Shown: positions 36,719-46,408, counted from the stretch's first letter. The stretch is DNA of 64,000 nucleotides from Paracoccaceae bacterium (GCA_030148005.1 JASBUI010000006.1:124001-188000); one strand, 5' to 3'. Notes: generated from the sequence alone by a model not told the origin. Translations and numbers: made by a program.

Positions 36719-37699
36719 ATGGCAGGCGAGGTGATCTTTCACATCCCCGAGCATATGCGGCGAAACTTTTCGCGCCGAACCAAGAAACATTTCTACAAGC
36801 GCCTTTGGGACGATCTGAACAAATGCGGCGTTACCGTTCAGATCCGCAACTACGAAGAACGCCACTACCGCCGGATTGATCCCGCGGACGGCGACCTGCA
36901 CTTTGTCAACAACGGCAACCTTGTTCAGCCAAATGTCCTGAACACCGCCATCGCCTATCTAGACCGATTTTGGCAGGTCGATGCGAAGGGTGTGCTTTGT
37001 GACAGCTCCATCGCCGAGATGGAGTTTGACCCCAAGCGGATCAGCGGGCCAGCCTCTTGGAAGTTCTTTCAAACCCTGCGCGAAGACTACGCCCAAGCGC
37101 GCAACTCGCGGTATCAACAGCCGCGCGATGTGCAACAAATTCAGCCCGGCGTCATCGCGGTCTTTCTTCAGGGCGATAGCCACCTGACCGACCGCGCCCG
37201 CCGCTGGTCCACGCCGGACATGATCCGGTCCGTCGCCCAAGGGGCAGGCGACCGCCCGATTGTCGTCAAACCCCACCCGCTGAAAGTGGCGCCCGAAGAC
37301 TTACTGGCCGTGCATGACCTTGCCGCTTCTGGCGTTGATATCACCCTCACAGAGGCGAATGTGCACGATATTCTGGCGCAGGCATCGGCGACGGTTTCCA
37401 TCGGCTCTGCCTGCTCGTTCGAGGGCTTTCTGCATAAGAAACCCGCAATCCTTTACGGGCGCAGTGACTTTCATCACTTCGCCGAAACGGTGTCGAATCT
37501 GGACGGCTTCGCCGAGGCTTTTGAGCGCGCCCAGACGCGCAAGCGCGGTTATTCGCGCTATGTCTACTGGTTTCTCAAAGAGCACTGCATCTGGACGCAA
37601 AGCCGCTTTTTCTTTGGCAAGGTAAAGCAGCGCATGATCGCCCAAGGGTTTGATCCCGAAAGGCTTATCCCCGCCAAGGCAGGCTCGACCGCGCGCTGA
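36719..37699 (+). CDS. KpsC/S-related glycan biosynthesis protein B
   Basis: Protein of 326 residues, tandem paralogue of the gene before it: RNFSRRTKKHFYKRLWDDLNKCGVTVQ, FLQGDSHLTDRARRW, IVVKPHPLKVAPED, ANVHDILAQASATVSIGSACSFEGFLHKKPAILYG. Again a GT-B-like, KpsC/S-type architecture without a membrane segment. ATG 36719 follows AGGA and begins the shared N-terminus; the track start 36542 lies within the upstream gene. It ends five bases from the converging pepF. Together with the oxidoreductase it suggests a three-gene sugar-modification unit. Confidence 0.75.
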   Translation: MAGEVIFHIPEHMRRNFSRRTKKHFYKRLWDDLNKCGVTVQIRNYEERHYRRIDPADGDLHFVNNGNLVQPNVLNTAIAYLDRFWQVDAKGVLCDSSIAEMEFDPKRISGPASWKFFQTLREDYAQARNSRYQQPRDVQQIQPGVIAVFLQGDSHLTDRARRWSTPDMIRSVAQGAGDRPIVVKPHPLKVAPEDLLAVHDLAASGVDITLTEANVHDILAQASATVSIGSACSFEGFLHKKPAILYGRSDFHHFAETVSNLDGFAEAFERAQTRKRGYSRYVYWFLKEHCIWTQSRFFFGKVKQRMIAQGFDPERLIPAKAGSTAR

Positions 37700-37704
37700 G
37701 GCGC

Positions 37705-39525
37705 CTATTCCTCCATCGCTTCCAACTCGTCGATCATGCCAGAGATCATCGACAGGCCCTTGTCCCAGAACTTGGGGTCCGAAGCATCAAGGCCAAAGGG
37801 TGCCAAAAGCTCTTTGTGGTGCTTTGAGCCACCGGCCTTGAGCATCTCGAAATACTTGGCCTGAAAGTCACCGCCGCTTTCCTCGTAAACCGCGTAAAGC
37901 GCGTTCACGAGGCCATCGCCAAAGGCGTAGGCGTAGACATAAAAGGGCGAATGCACGAAATGCGGGATATAGGCCCAGAAGGTTTCATAGCCTTCGGCAA
38001 AGTCAAAGACCGGCCCCAGACTTTCGGCCTGAACCGACATCCAAAGCGCGTTTATGTCATCCGGCGTCAATTCGCCATTTGATCGCGCCTCATGCAGTTT
38101 GCACTCAAAATCATAGAACGCGATCTGGCGAACGACCGTGTTGATCATATCCTCGACCTTACCGGCCAGAAGGACCTTGCGCTCGGCCTTGCTTTGCGCC
38201 CCTGAAAGCAGCTTGCGGAACGTCAGCATCTCGCCAAAGACACTTGCGGTTTCAGCAAGCGTAAGGGGCGTCGATGACAAAAGCTCTCCTTGCCCCGCGG
38301 CCAGCACCTGATGCACGCCGTGGCCCAGCTCATGCGCCAGCGTCATGACATCGCGTGGTTTGCCCAAGTAGTTCAGCATCACGTAAGGATGCACATCCGT
38401 AACGGTCGGATGGGCAAAGGCCCCCGGCGCCTTGCCCGGCTTTACGCCCGCATCGATCCAGCCCTTCTTGAAAAAGGGCTCGGCAATCTCGGCCATGCGC
38501 GGTGAGAACTCGGCATAGGCTTCCATCACGGTTTTCTCGGCCGTTTCCCAATCGACGATCTTGGTGTCTTCGATAGGCAGGGGTGCATTGCGATCCCAGA
38601 CCTCCATCCGGTCAAGCCCAAGCCATTTCGCCTTAAGCGCGTAGTAGCGATGCGAAAGCTTGGGGTAGGCGGCCACGACTGCATTGCGCAGCGCCTCGAC
38701 GACCTCAGGCTCTACATGGTTGGACAAATGCCGCCCCGTCTGCGGCGTCGGCATGCCGCGCCAGCGGTCCTCGATCTCTTTCTCTTTGGCCAAAGTGTTG
38801 TGAACACGAGAGAATATCTTGATGTTCTCACCAAAGACGCGAGCCAACTCACGCGTCGCCGCCTCGCGCCGCGCGCGGTCCTGCTCGGCCAGAAGGTTAA
38901 GAGTGCCCTCGATGTTCAGCTCTTCGCCATCAACGTCAAAGGTCAGCCCGGCGATTGTTTCATCAAAAAGTCGGTTCCAGGCCGCTGCGCCTACTGTCGA
39001 CTGATCGTGCAGGAACTTCTCCAACTCGTCGGACAGCTGATAGGGTTTCATCGCGCGCAGCCGCTCGAATATCGGCTTGAACCGCGCAAGTTCTGCGTTC
39101 TCGGCCAGCAGCTTTGCCAGATGGTCATCATCCAGCCGGTTAAGTTCCAGCGTGTAAAAGACCAGAGGGGTTGTGTAGCTGGTGATCTTGTCCTGGGCGT
39201 CGGCCATGAACTTGGCCCGGTCTGCATCTACCGTGTTCTGGTAATAGCGAAGCCCCGCAAAGGACATGATCCGCCCGGCAACAACATCGATCCGCTCATA
39301 CCGCAGGACACAGTCCAGCATGCCTTGGGCGTCGAGCGAGGCAAGCTTGCCTTCGAAATCGGCTGCAAAATCGGCGCAGGCCTTTTCCAGCCAGTCGACA
39401 TCACGTTTGAACTCGGGCGCGTCCTGCGACGTATAAAGATCGCGCAGGTCCCATTCGGGAAGATTGCCGAGGTCCTTGCCCCCGCTTTGGTGTGCATCGA
39501 AGGTCAAGCGGGGAGTGAATGTCAT
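37705..39525 (-). CDS. pepF: M3 family oligoendopeptidase (PepF-like)
   Basis: Zinc peptidase of 606 residues that cleaves cytoplasmic oligopeptides. The HExxH motif in LAHELGHGVHQVLA and a downstream Glu-containing helix (LAETASVFGEMLTFRKLL) complete the M3 zinc site. Two possible ATGs lie twelve bases apart; the second (39525) has GAGG seven bases upstream and is preferred. The 180-bp gap to the divergent aldolase gene contains a copy of the dispersed repeat. Confidence 0.93.
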   Translation of the reverse strand: MTFTPRLTFDAHQSGGKDLGNLPEWDLRDLYTSQDAPEFKRDVDWLEKACADFAADFEGKLASLDAQGMLDCVLRYERIDVVAGRIMSFAGLRYYQNTVDADRAKFMADAQDKITSYTTPLVFYTLELNRLDDDHLAKLLAENAELARFKPIFERLRAMKPYQLSDELEKFLHDQSTVGAAAWNRLFDETIAGLTFDVDGEELNIEGTLNLLAEQDRARREAATRELARVFGENIKIFSRVHNTLAKEKEIEDRWRGMPTPQTGRHLSNHVEPEVVEALRNAVVAAYPKLSHRYYALKAKWLGLDRMEVWDRNAPLPIEDTKIVDWETAEKTVMEAYAEFSPRMAEIAEPFFKKGWIDAGVKPGKAPGAFAHPTVTDVHPYVMLNYLGKPRDVMTLAHELGHGVHQVLAAGQGELLSSTPLTLAETASVFGEMLTFRKLLSGAQSKAERKVLLAGKVEDMINTVVRQIAFYDFECKLHEARSNGELTPDDINALWMSVQAESLGPVFDFAEGYETFWAYIPHFVHSPFYVYAYAFGDGLVNALYAVYEESGGDFQAKYFEMLKAGGSKHHKELLAPFGLDASDPKFWDKGLSMISGMIDELEAMEE

Positions 39526-39592
39526 TGGCGGCCTCATGTTTCAACTATCGCTTAACCTATGAAGGGATGCGCCGGGTTGAAAGGGCCCGCCC

Positions 39593-39627
39593 GCCTTCGG
39601 CGAGGATATTTTTGCCACAAAGAAGCA
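39593..39627 (+). repeat. Dispersed intergenic repeat, copy 2
   Basis: GCCTTCGGCGAGGATATTT followed by TTGCCACAAAGAAGCAGA, closely similar to copies at 31341 and 59980. It lies between divergent pepF and the aldolase gene. Confidence 0.65.
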
Positions 39628-39706
39628 GATGGCGGCGCCCCATGTAGACGTTGCAATTCCTCTCTGGCCCCTTAGCCTGACATGGAACGCAAGAAAGGGT
39701 CGCGCG

Positions 39707-40477
39707 ATGAGCTTTCGACAATCAATGCTGTCAGGCAAGATGCTGGCGGGCACTTTCGTCAAGACGCCTTCGATCGAGGTGATCGAGCTTTTGGCGCTTG
39801 CAGGTCTCGATTTCATTTGTCTGGACGCCGAGCACGCGCCGTTTGACCGCGGCCGGATGGACGGATGCCTTGCCATGGCGCGGGCGCTGAAGCTGCCGGC
39901 GCTGGTGCGCGTTGGCGCTGGAACGCCGCAGGACATTCTTCAGGCGCTGGACAGCGGCGCGGTCGGCGTCGTGGTGCCGCATGTCGATAGCGTTGAAAAG
40001 GCCGAGGATGTATCGCGCAGCGGCCGTTTCGGCCTTGGCGGTCGCGGCTATGCCGGATCGACCCGCTGGGCCGGGTTCACGACCCGCAGCATGGAAGAAT
40101 TGCTGCGCGCATCGAAAGAAGAGACGGTAATCATTGCCCAGATCGAAGAGCCTGCCGGTGTGCAGGTTGCAGGTAAGATCGCGGCGCTGCCCGGAATTGA
40201 CGGGTTGTTTCTGGGGCCGGCGGATCTGTCGGTGGGCTATGGCCGATCGGACCTCTCTTCAGAGGATCTGACCTTGGCGCTGGAGGTTGTTGGCAAGGCT
40301 GCCCGCGCGGCGGGAAAGGCCTATGTGACCTTTGTTCCCGATGCCGCAAAGGCCGCCGAATGGGCGAAATACGGAGTGAACATGTTCTTTGTCGCCTCCG
40401 AGCAGTCGTGGATCATGCAGGGCGCGGCGCGCGAGGTCAGCGGCATTCGCGCCTTGGGTGCGCGCCAAGACCCCTAG
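39707..40477 (+). CDS. HpcH/HpaI family aldolase
   Basis: Class II-type 2-oxo-acid aldolase of 256 residues. Typical features are GTFVKTPSIEVIELLALAGLDFICLDAEHAPFDRG with the catalytic His (EHAP), GVVVPHVDSVEKAE, IAQIEEPAGV with a metal-binding Glu, and GLFLGPADLSVGYG with the Asp. It would cleave or form 4-hydroxy-2-oxo acids with pyruvate and an aldehyde; substrate unknown. AAAGGG precedes the ATG. Its TAG stop shares CTAG with the converging lipase gene. Confidence 0.9.
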   Translation: MSFRQSMLSGKMLAGTFVKTPSIEVIELLALAGLDFICLDAEHAPFDRGRMDGCLAMARALKLPALVRVGAGTPQDILQALDSGAVGVVVPHVDSVEKAEDVSRSGRFGLGGRGYAGSTRWAGFTTRSMEELLRASKEETVIIAQIEEPAGVQVAGKIAALPGIDGLFLGPADLSVGYGRSDLSSEDLTLALEVVGKAARAAGKAYVTFVPDAAKAAEWAKYGVNMFFVASEQSWIMQGAAREVSGIRALGARQDP

Positions 40478-41406
40478 CGGTTTGCGTCAAAAAGCGCACA
40501 GACCTTGTCAAAGAACGCATCGCGCGTCTTCTCGTTCTCCATCATGATCTCATGCTCTGCCCCGTCAAACAGCTCTAGCGCGCCGTCTTTCCATCTTTGC
40601 ATCCGCTCGTGGATGGCCGAGGGATCGACGATGCGTTCCTGGCTGCCAAGCCCTGTGATCGTTGCTATCGCCGGGCTGGGTGTGCGGGCCAGATGCCGCG
40701 CCTCATTCAAGGCTTCGTTCAGCCACTGAAGGCTTGGCCCCCCAAGCGCAAGTTCGGGGTGCGCCGTGATCTGGGCATTCATGTAACCGAACATCTCGGG
40801 GTCGGTTGTCAGGGTGTTGTCCTCGTAAGGTGAGGCCGCGACATAGGTTTCGGCCTGCGTGCCCGGCGATCTTGTGTGTCCAAGCCCAAGTTTGCGACCG
40901 ACCGCTGCCAGAGCCCAGACAAACGGGCGCAAAGCAGGGGAAAAGAGGATGCCCCACATCGGCGCCGAAAAGGCCGCCGCCTTGACATCAAGCCCTTCGT
41001 TCAGGGCGCGAAGCCCGATGGCGCCGCCCATCGAGTGCGCCAAAAGGAAATAGGGGCGCGGCAGGTCAATTTCGGCTGCGGCCTTCAACGCGGCCTGCAC
41101 GTCCAGTTGATAGTCCTTGAAGGATCTGACATGGCCCGTGGAGGGATCGTCGAGCAAACGGTCGGCAAGACCCTGTCCGCGCCAATCGATTGCCAGCGTT
41201 GCATAGCCGCGCTTGCGCAGATCCTCGGCAGCGCGGCCATATTTCTCAATGTATTCAGTGCGCCCGGGAAACAGAAGGACCGTGCCCTTGGTTCCTTCGG
41301 GCCAAACGCCGATACGCAGCCGAACACCATCAGAGGCCGTCAGCCAGCGGGCATACCCCCCCGGCGGGCCATCGGCCACTTCGCTGTATAAGGGCGCTGC
41401 AAGCAT
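40474..41406 (-). CDS. Alpha/beta hydrolase, lysophospholipase-like
   Basis: Serine hydrolase of 310 residues with the nucleophile elbow LAHSMGGAIG, an early oxyanion region LLFPGRTEYIEKYG, the acid within IVDPSAIHERM and the late His in GAEHEIMMENE. The layout matches PldB-like monoacylglycerol/lysophospholipases. It follows the SCP2 gene by three bases in one transcription unit, which suggests a lipid substrate. Confidence 0.87.
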   Translation of the reverse strand: MLAAPLYSEVADGPPGGYARWLTASDGVRLRIGVWPEGTKGTVLLFPGRTEYIEKYGRAAEDLRKRGYATLAIDWRGQGLADRLLDDPSTGHVRSFKDYQLDVQAALKAAAEIDLPRPYFLLAHSMGGAIGLRALNEGLDVKAAAFSAPMWGILFSPALRPFVWALAAVGRKLGLGHTRSPGTQAETYVAASPYEDNTLTTDPEMFGYMNAQITAHPELALGGPSLQWLNEALNEARHLARTPSPAIATITGLGSQERIVDPSAIHERMQRWKDGALELFDGAEHEIMMENEKTRDAFFDKVCALFDANR

Positions 41407-41409
41407 GGA

Positions 41410-41694
41410 TCAGGCCATTGCCTGCGCAAGGGCCATCGCCTGACCCATGTCGCCGTCGATTGTCAGCTTGCCGGTCATGAAGGCCGATGTCGGATCCATG
41501 TCGCCGTTCATGATCGCCTCAAAGACATCCGCGTCGGCGGTCAGCGTGACGGCGGTTTCTTCGTCACCGGCGCGCGCGCCGCCTTCATCGACGACAATTG
41601 CGCCCTGTCCGGGGATCACGAACTTTGCGCTTCCGGCAAAACCGGAGATGCGGTTATTAAGGGCCGATACGGCCTGGTCCATCTGTTCGCTCAT
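41410..41694 (-). CDS. SCP2 sterol-binding domain protein
   Basis: Stand-alone SCP2 domain of 94 residues, a hydrophobic-pocket fold that binds acyl chains or other lipids. The C-terminal SAFMTGKLTIDGDMGQAMALAQAM is the family hallmark. First gene of a two-gene operon with the lysophospholipase-like hydrolase, suggesting that it presents or stores a lipid for that enzyme. Divergent from a TPR lipoprotein-like gene. Confidence 0.9.
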   Translation of the reverse strand: MSEQMDQAVSALNNRISGFAGSAKFVIPGQGAIVVDEGGARAGDEETAVTLTADADVFEAIMNGDMDPTSAFMTGKLTIDGDMGQAMALAQAMA

Positions 41695-41765
41695 GTCACT
41701 GATCCTTCAAATGTGAATTGCGGGGTGTCGCTTTTCCCCGCGGTTGCGCTAAACTCTGTACCGAT

Positions 41766-42326
41766 ATGGATGTAATGAAGCGATTTCTCAAATATACCGT
41801 TACGGCAATTGTGGTAGGAGTGTCATTATCTCTTCCTGCATTCGCCGATGAGGCGGAACTGAACCGGCTGTTTGAACAGCTGAAATCGGCTGATGCCGAA
41901 AGCATCGGCATGATCGAACAGGAAATCGTCGCCCAGTGGTCACGATCGGGGTCACCGGCAGCCGATCTTTTGCTACAGCGCGGGCGCGAGGCGCTTGTTG
42001 CAGGGGATCTGGAGACGGCGATCGCTCATCTGACGGCCCTTACCGACTATGCGCCTGACTTCGCCGAAGGCTGGAACGCGCGCGCCACCGCCTATTTTCA
42101 GGCCGGAAAGCTTGGCCCCTCGGTTGCCGACATCGGCAGGGTGCTGGAGTTGAACCCACGCCATTTCGGAGCGATGAGCGGCCTTGCCCTTATCCTCGAA
42201 GAACTGGGAAACCCCGAAAAGGCGCTTGAGGTGTATCGCAAGATCGAAGTGCTGGCCCCTGAGCGGCCCAGCGTCAAAGACGCCATTGAGCGACTTGGCA
42301 AGGAAACAGGCGGACAGGATATCTGA
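41766..42326 (+). CDS. Periplasmic TPR-repeat protein
   Basis: Protein of about 186 residues with a signal peptide (MKRFLKYTVTAIVVGVSLSLPAFA, cleaved before DEAEL) and three or so TPR units, such as AADLLLQRGREALVAGDLETAIAHL, AEGWNARATAYFQAGKLGPSVADIGRVLELNP, and FGAMSGLALILEELGNPEKALEVYRKIEVLAP. Predicted periplasmic scaffold. Start either 41766 or the ATG nine bases later, which has a better-placed GGA. It lies 130 bp before the helicase gene. Confidence 0.83.
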   Translation: MDVMKRFLKYTVTAIVVGVSLSLPAFADEAELNRLFEQLKSADAESIGMIEQEIVAQWSRSGSPAADLLLQRGREALVAGDLETAIAHLTALTDYAPDFAEGWNARATAYFQAGKLGPSVADIGRVLELNPRHFGAMSGLALILEELGNPEKALEVYRKIEVLAPERPSVKDAIERLGKETGGQDI

Positions 42327-42455
42327 TCGAACCGGCATCAGGATCGCGGCGCCATTGGGAACCTGTAAAGTCCGGCCAGTTTCGGGACGCTCCGGGGTTG
42401 TCGATGCCCGGGCGATCTGTCTTAGTTCGGCCAGGCGCAGGTGCAGGCAGAATTC

Positions 42456-45293
42456 ATGAGTGATTTGACGGGCGGCCGGATTGCGGCGGTCTTGGGACCG
42501 ACGAATACGGGCAAGACCCACTATGCAATTGAGCGTATGCTGGCGCATCGCACCGGGGTCATCGGCCTGCCGCTTCGGCTTTTGGCGCGTGAGGTTTACG
42601 ACCGCATCGTGGCCCTGCGCGGCCCCTCTGTTGTTGCGCTGGTAACGGGCGAGGAACGTATCGTGCCGCCGCGCACCGCATACTGGGTGTGTACGGTCGA
42701 GGCAATGCCGCTGGAGATCGGCGCGGACTTCGTCGCAATCGACGAAATTCAGCTTTGCGCAGACCCCGAGCGTGGCCATGTCTTCACCGACAGGCTTATG
42801 CATGCCCGCGGCCTTCACGAAACGCTGTTTCTGGGCGCGGACACGATGCGGCGCGCGATTGCGGCGATTGAGCCGCGCGCGCAGTTTGTTCAGCGCGAAC
42901 GCTTCTCTCAGCTTGCCTATACTGGCGCCAAAAAGATCAGCCGCATGGCGCCGCGATCGGCCATCGTGGGGTTTTCTGTTGAAAACGTCTATGCAATTGC
43001 CGAGCTGCTCCGCCGCCAAAAGGGCGGGGCGGCGGTTGTCATGGGCGCGCTAAGCCCGCGCACGCGCAACGCACAGGTCGATCTCTACCAGAACGGCGAT
43101 GTCGATTATCTTGTGGCCACCGATGCCATCGGCATGGGACTGAACCTTGACGTCAAGCATGTCGCTTTTTCAGCGACGGCCAAGTTTGATGGCCGCAGGA
43201 TGCGGGCGCTCATGCCCAATGAACTGGCGCAGATTGCAGGGCGCGCCGGGCGCTACCAGACCCCCGGCACCTTTGGCGTCACCGGAGAGGCGCGGCCGCT
43301 GCCCGATGAAGTTGTCACAGCCATATGCGAACACCGCTTTACCCCGCTGACCAAGCTGATGTGGCGTAACAACGCGCTTGAGTTTGGAAGCATCGACCGG
43401 CTGATCCAGTCTCTTGAGGCGCCTGCAAACGATGAATGGCTGACCCGGGCGCGCGAGGCGGACGATCTGACCGCGCTAAAGGCGCTGGGCGCCAGCGATG
43501 AGGTGGCCGCGCGCGCCACGCGCCCTGCCGATGTCAGGCTGCTTTGGGATGTCTGCCGCATACCCGATTTTCGCGGTATCTCACATGGTGAGCACGCCGG
43601 GCTTTTAGAGGCGATCTTCAACCATCTGCACGAAAAGGGCCAAATTCCGCAGGATTGGATGGCCCGGCAGGTCAATCGGCTTGACCGCTCGGACGGTGAC
43701 ATTGATACATTGTCCAAGCGGCTTGCCTATATCCGAACCTGGACCTATGTCGCCCAGCGAAACGGCTGGCTTGACGACGAAACCCATTGGCGTGGCGAGA
43801 CGCGCGCTGTAGAAGACCGTTTGTCGGATGCGCTTCATTCCGCTCTGACGCAAAGATTTGTCGACCGGCGGACCAGTGTTCTGCTTCGGCGGTTGAAACA
43901 AAAGGAGAGCCTGGTGGCTGAGGTGAACGACAAGGGTGAAGTTACCGTCGAAGGACATATCGTCGGTCGGCTAGAGGGGTTCCGCTTCCGCCAGGATGCA
44001 TCGGCAAGCCCTGATGAGGCAAAGACGCTAAAGGCGGCGGCCATCCAGTCGCTTGCGCCAGAGTTTCATTTGCGCGCCGACCGCTTCTACAACGCGCCCG
44101 ACACGGAGATGGATTTCACCGAACAGGGCGGCCTGATGTGGGGCTCGCACGCTGTCGGCAAGCTTGTTGCAGGCCCAGAGCCGCTTAAGCCCACCGCAGA
44201 AGCTTTCGTCGATGATGAGGCCGGCGCGGAAGTCGCCGCCAAGGTGCAGCGGCGCCTTCAGCATTTCATCGACCGCAAGATCGCAACCCTGTTTGAACCT
44301 TTGATCGCCCTGCAGCGTGATGAAACCCTGACCGGTTTGTCGCGCGGTTTTGCCTTTCAGATGGTCGAAGGGCTTGGCGTGGTGCCGCGCGATCAGGTGG
44401 CCAATGACGTCAAGGGACTTGATCAGGAAGCGCGCGGTGCATTGCGCAAGCATGGCCTGCGCTTTGGCCAGTTCACGATTTTCATGCCGCTGGTCCTTAA
44501 ACCCGCGCCCACCCGGCTTAGGCTGGTTCTTTGGTCGCTGGCCAAAGGCTTTCAGGAGTTTCCCGAAAGCCCGCCTCCGGGTCTTGTGACGATCCCGGCC
44601 TCAAAGGATGTCCCGGACGGGTACTATACCATGTCCGGCTATCGCGCAGCAGGCGAACGGGCCATCCGGATTGACATGCTTGAACGCCTGGCCGATCTCT
44701 TGCGCGCTGAAAACAGCCGCGCCGGGTTTGAGGCGAACCCCGACATGCTTTCGATCACCGGCATGACGCTGGAACAATTCGCAGGCCTGATGCAGGGCCT
44801 TGGCTATAAGGCTGAACGCGGCGAGCGGCCCAAGGTCAAAGCGCAGCCCGCCCAGACCGCTGGCGCCGATGCACCCGCCGACGCCAGCGCAGATGCGCCC
44901 GCCCCAGACGCCGAAGCCCCAAGCGCCGAAGCCGCCGCCCCAGAGGTGCCGGAAGCGGCCGAAGCCGTCGAAACGGCCGAAGGCAGCGCCCCGGAAGCCG
45001 CGCCAGAGGCAGCGGCCAAAGAGGAAGAGGCAAAGCCCGAGGCAGAGGTGTTCTATACCTTCACGTGGGCCCCGGCGCGCCGCGAGGGGCGCGCAGATGC
45101 CAAACCGCGCACCGGATCCAAGCCGCCGCGCGGCAAAGGTGCAAAGGGACGCCCGGGCGGCAAGCCCGGCCAGAAAAAGCCTGGTGGCCAGAGCGCCCCC
45201 AAAAGCTTTGCCGCACGTCCGCCGAAAAAGGACCGCATCGATCCTGACAACCCGTTTGCCGCGGCGTTGATGGGGCTTAAGGACAAAACCTGA
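42456..45293 (+). CDS. Suv3-like DExH RNA helicase
   Basis: Superfamily 2 helicase of 945 residues resembling mitochondrial Suv3. Walker A VLGPTNTGKTHYAIERML, motif II VAIDEIQLCADPERGH, and motif VI QIAGRAGRYQTPGTFG are clear in the first 400 residues. A large middle part follows, then a low-complexity tail: Ala/Glu/Pro-rich (about 790-860) and then Lys/Arg/Gly-rich, ending DPDNPFAAALMGLKDKT. Probably an RNA helicase in RNA turnover or ribosome work. Start 42456 (MSDLTGG) is preferred over GTG 42441. Followed at one base by an S4-domain gene. Confidence 0.88.
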   Translation: MSDLTGGRIAAVLGPTNTGKTHYAIERMLAHRTGVIGLPLRLLAREVYDRIVALRGPSVVALVTGEERIVPPRTAYWVCTVEAMPLEIGADFVAIDEIQLCADPERGHVFTDRLMHARGLHETLFLGADTMRRAIAAIEPRAQFVQRERFSQLAYTGAKKISRMAPRSAIVGFSVENVYAIAELLRRQKGGAAVVMGALSPRTRNAQVDLYQNGDVDYLVATDAIGMGLNLDVKHVAFSATAKFDGRRMRALMPNELAQIAGRAGRYQTPGTFGVTGEARPLPDEVVTAICEHRFTPLTKLMWRNNALEFGSIDRLIQSLEAPANDEWLTRAREADDLTALKALGASDEVAARATRPADVRLLWDVCRIPDFRGISHGEHAGLLEAIFNHLHEKGQIPQDWMARQVNRLDRSDGDIDTLSKRLAYIRTWTYVAQRNGWLDDETHWRGETRAVEDRLSDALHSALTQRFVDRRTSVLLRRLKQKESLVAEVNDKGEVTVEGHIVGRLEGFRFRQDASASPDEAKTLKAAAIQSLAPEFHLRADRFYNAPDTEMDFTEQGGLMWGSHAVGKLVAGPEPLKPTAEAFVDDEAGAEVAAKVQRRLQHFIDRKIATLFEPLIALQRDETLTGLSRGFAFQMVEGLGVVPRDQVANDVKGLDQEARGALRKHGLRFGQFTIFMPLVLKPAPTRLRLVLWSLAKGFQEFPESPPPGLVTIPASKDVPDGYYTMSGYRAAGERAIRIDMLERLADLLRAENSRAGFEANPDMLSITGMTLEQFAGLMQGLGYKAERGERPKVKAQPAQTAGADAPADASADAPAPDAEAPSAEAAAPEVPEAAEAVETAEGSAPEAAPEAAAKEEEAKPEAEVFYTFTWAPARREGRADAKPRTGSKPPRGKGAKGRPGGKPGQKKPGGQSAPKSFAARPPKKDRIDPDNPFAAALMGLKDKT

Positions 45294-45294
45294 A

Positions 45295-45702
45295 TTGAGC
45301 GCAGGCCTGCCAAGCGAAACAGATGCCGAGCCTACCTCGCAGGGCTCGATCCGGGTCGACAAATGGCTTTGGTGGGCCCGCTTCTTCAAAACGCGCAGCC
45401 AGGCCGCCAAGGTCGTGACGGCCGGAAAGCTGCGGGTAAACGGCACGCGCATTTCCAAACCGGCAACCGCCGTCGGGCCGGGCGATACGCTGACCTTTCC
45501 GCAAGCGCGGGAAATTCGCGTCGTGCGGCTGATTGCCATCGGAACCCGGCGCGGACCCGCACCCGAAGCTCAGGCGCTTTACAGCGACCTGACGCCGCCG
45601 CAGAAGGATGTTCCCCCGAACCCGCGCTTTGAGGGAAAAGGACGCCCGGGCAAGAAAGATCGCCGCAATGCCGATCTTTCCCGCCGCGATATGCTTGAAT
45701 GA
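45295..45702 (+). CDS. S4-domain RNA-binding protein (Hsp15-like)
   Basis: Protein of 135 residues with an S4 domain IRVDKWLWWARFFKTRSQAAKVVTAGKLRVNG, as in Hsp15/HslR, which binds stalled 50S subunits carrying nascent chains. A basic tail (GKGRPGKKDRRNADLSRR) follows. The start is TTG, one base after the helicase stop, so the two are translationally coupled and likely cooperate on ribosomal RNA. Confidence 0.88.
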   Translation: MSAGLPSETDAEPTSQGSIRVDKWLWWARFFKTRSQAAKVVTAGKLRVNGTRISKPATAVGPGDTLTFPQAREIRVVRLIAIGTRRGPAPEAQALYSDLTPPQKDVPPNPRFEGKGRPGKKDRRNADLSRRDMLE

Positions 45703-45753
45703 TCCCTCTCGCTGGACTAGGGGGAGGATCGAACCAGAATTGTGGATACCGCC

Positions 45754-46092
45754 ATGACCTATATTGTCACGGACAATTGCATCGCCTGTAAATACACCGA
45801 CTGCGTCGAGGTTTGCCCGGTCGATTGTTTCTACGAGGGTGAGAACATGCTGGTCATCCATCCTGACGAATGCATCGACTGCGGCGTGTGCGAGCCTGAG
45901 TGCCCCGCCGACGCCATCCGCCCCGATACTGAGCCGGACATGGAAAAATGGGTGGAGTTTAATCGCAAGTATTCCGAAGCCTGGCCCGTAATCATCACCA
46001 AGAAAGATCCGCTGCCAGAGGCCGATGATCGCGATGGTGAAGAGGACAAGCTGAAGAAATACTTCAGCGAGACCCCCGGCGAGGGCGGTTAA
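45754..46092 (+). CDS. fdxA: Seven-iron ferredoxin FdxA
   Basis: Ferredoxin of 112 residues with one 3Fe-4S and one 4Fe-4S cluster. By alignment to Azotobacter FdI, C9, C17 and C50 hold the 3Fe-4S cluster and C21, C40, C43 and C46 the 4Fe-4S cluster; the non-ligand cysteines C12 and C25 are also in place. The ATG at 45754 gives the family N-terminus MTYIVTDNC. Electron carrier in the cytoplasm. The order helicase-S4-fdxA-carD is a recognisable alphaproteobacterial arrangement. Confidence 0.96.
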   Translation: MTYIVTDNCIACKYTDCVEVCPVDCFYEGENMLVIHPDECIDCGVCEPECPADAIRPDTEPDMEKWVEFNRKYSEAWPVIITKKDPLPEADDRDGEEDKLKKYFSETPGEGG

Positions 46093-46408
46093 GGGCGATT
46101 CGTTTCCCCCGCTTGCAGGGCAGGACCCCCGGCCAAAGCCCGTCAGTTGACCCCGCGTAAGGTCCTGAATTTCAGGCTCAATCCATCGAATTTTCGCTGG
46201 GATGCTTTAATTGGGCCGTTTTTTCTGCTATGGTGGCAACTGATGATGATGACAGAAACCTGACACCTGCTGCAGTGCGCGCCGCCTGTGGCGACTATTA
46301 ATCAGCGCCAATTTCACCATTCACGGGGTATGTGCTTTGCCCCGCGGGTGATTTTGTCGCCTGACGTTCTGGCCCGGCACCTGGGGCTCTACGAGGATAA
46401 AAGCAACG
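46093..46408. other. Intergenic region and leader before carD
   Basis: About 316 bases with no credible gene. A possible housekeeping promoter is TTTAAT-N17-TATGGT (46206-46234), which would give carD a long leader of about 165 bases. Small symmetric elements such as CTGAA-T-TTCAG occur, but no recognised riboswitch. Nothing else is supported. Confidence 0.4.

Noticed and set aside
38650-39555. 301-residue plus-strand ORF opposite pepF
   Set aside because: Shadow of the M3 peptidase gene; no family motif.
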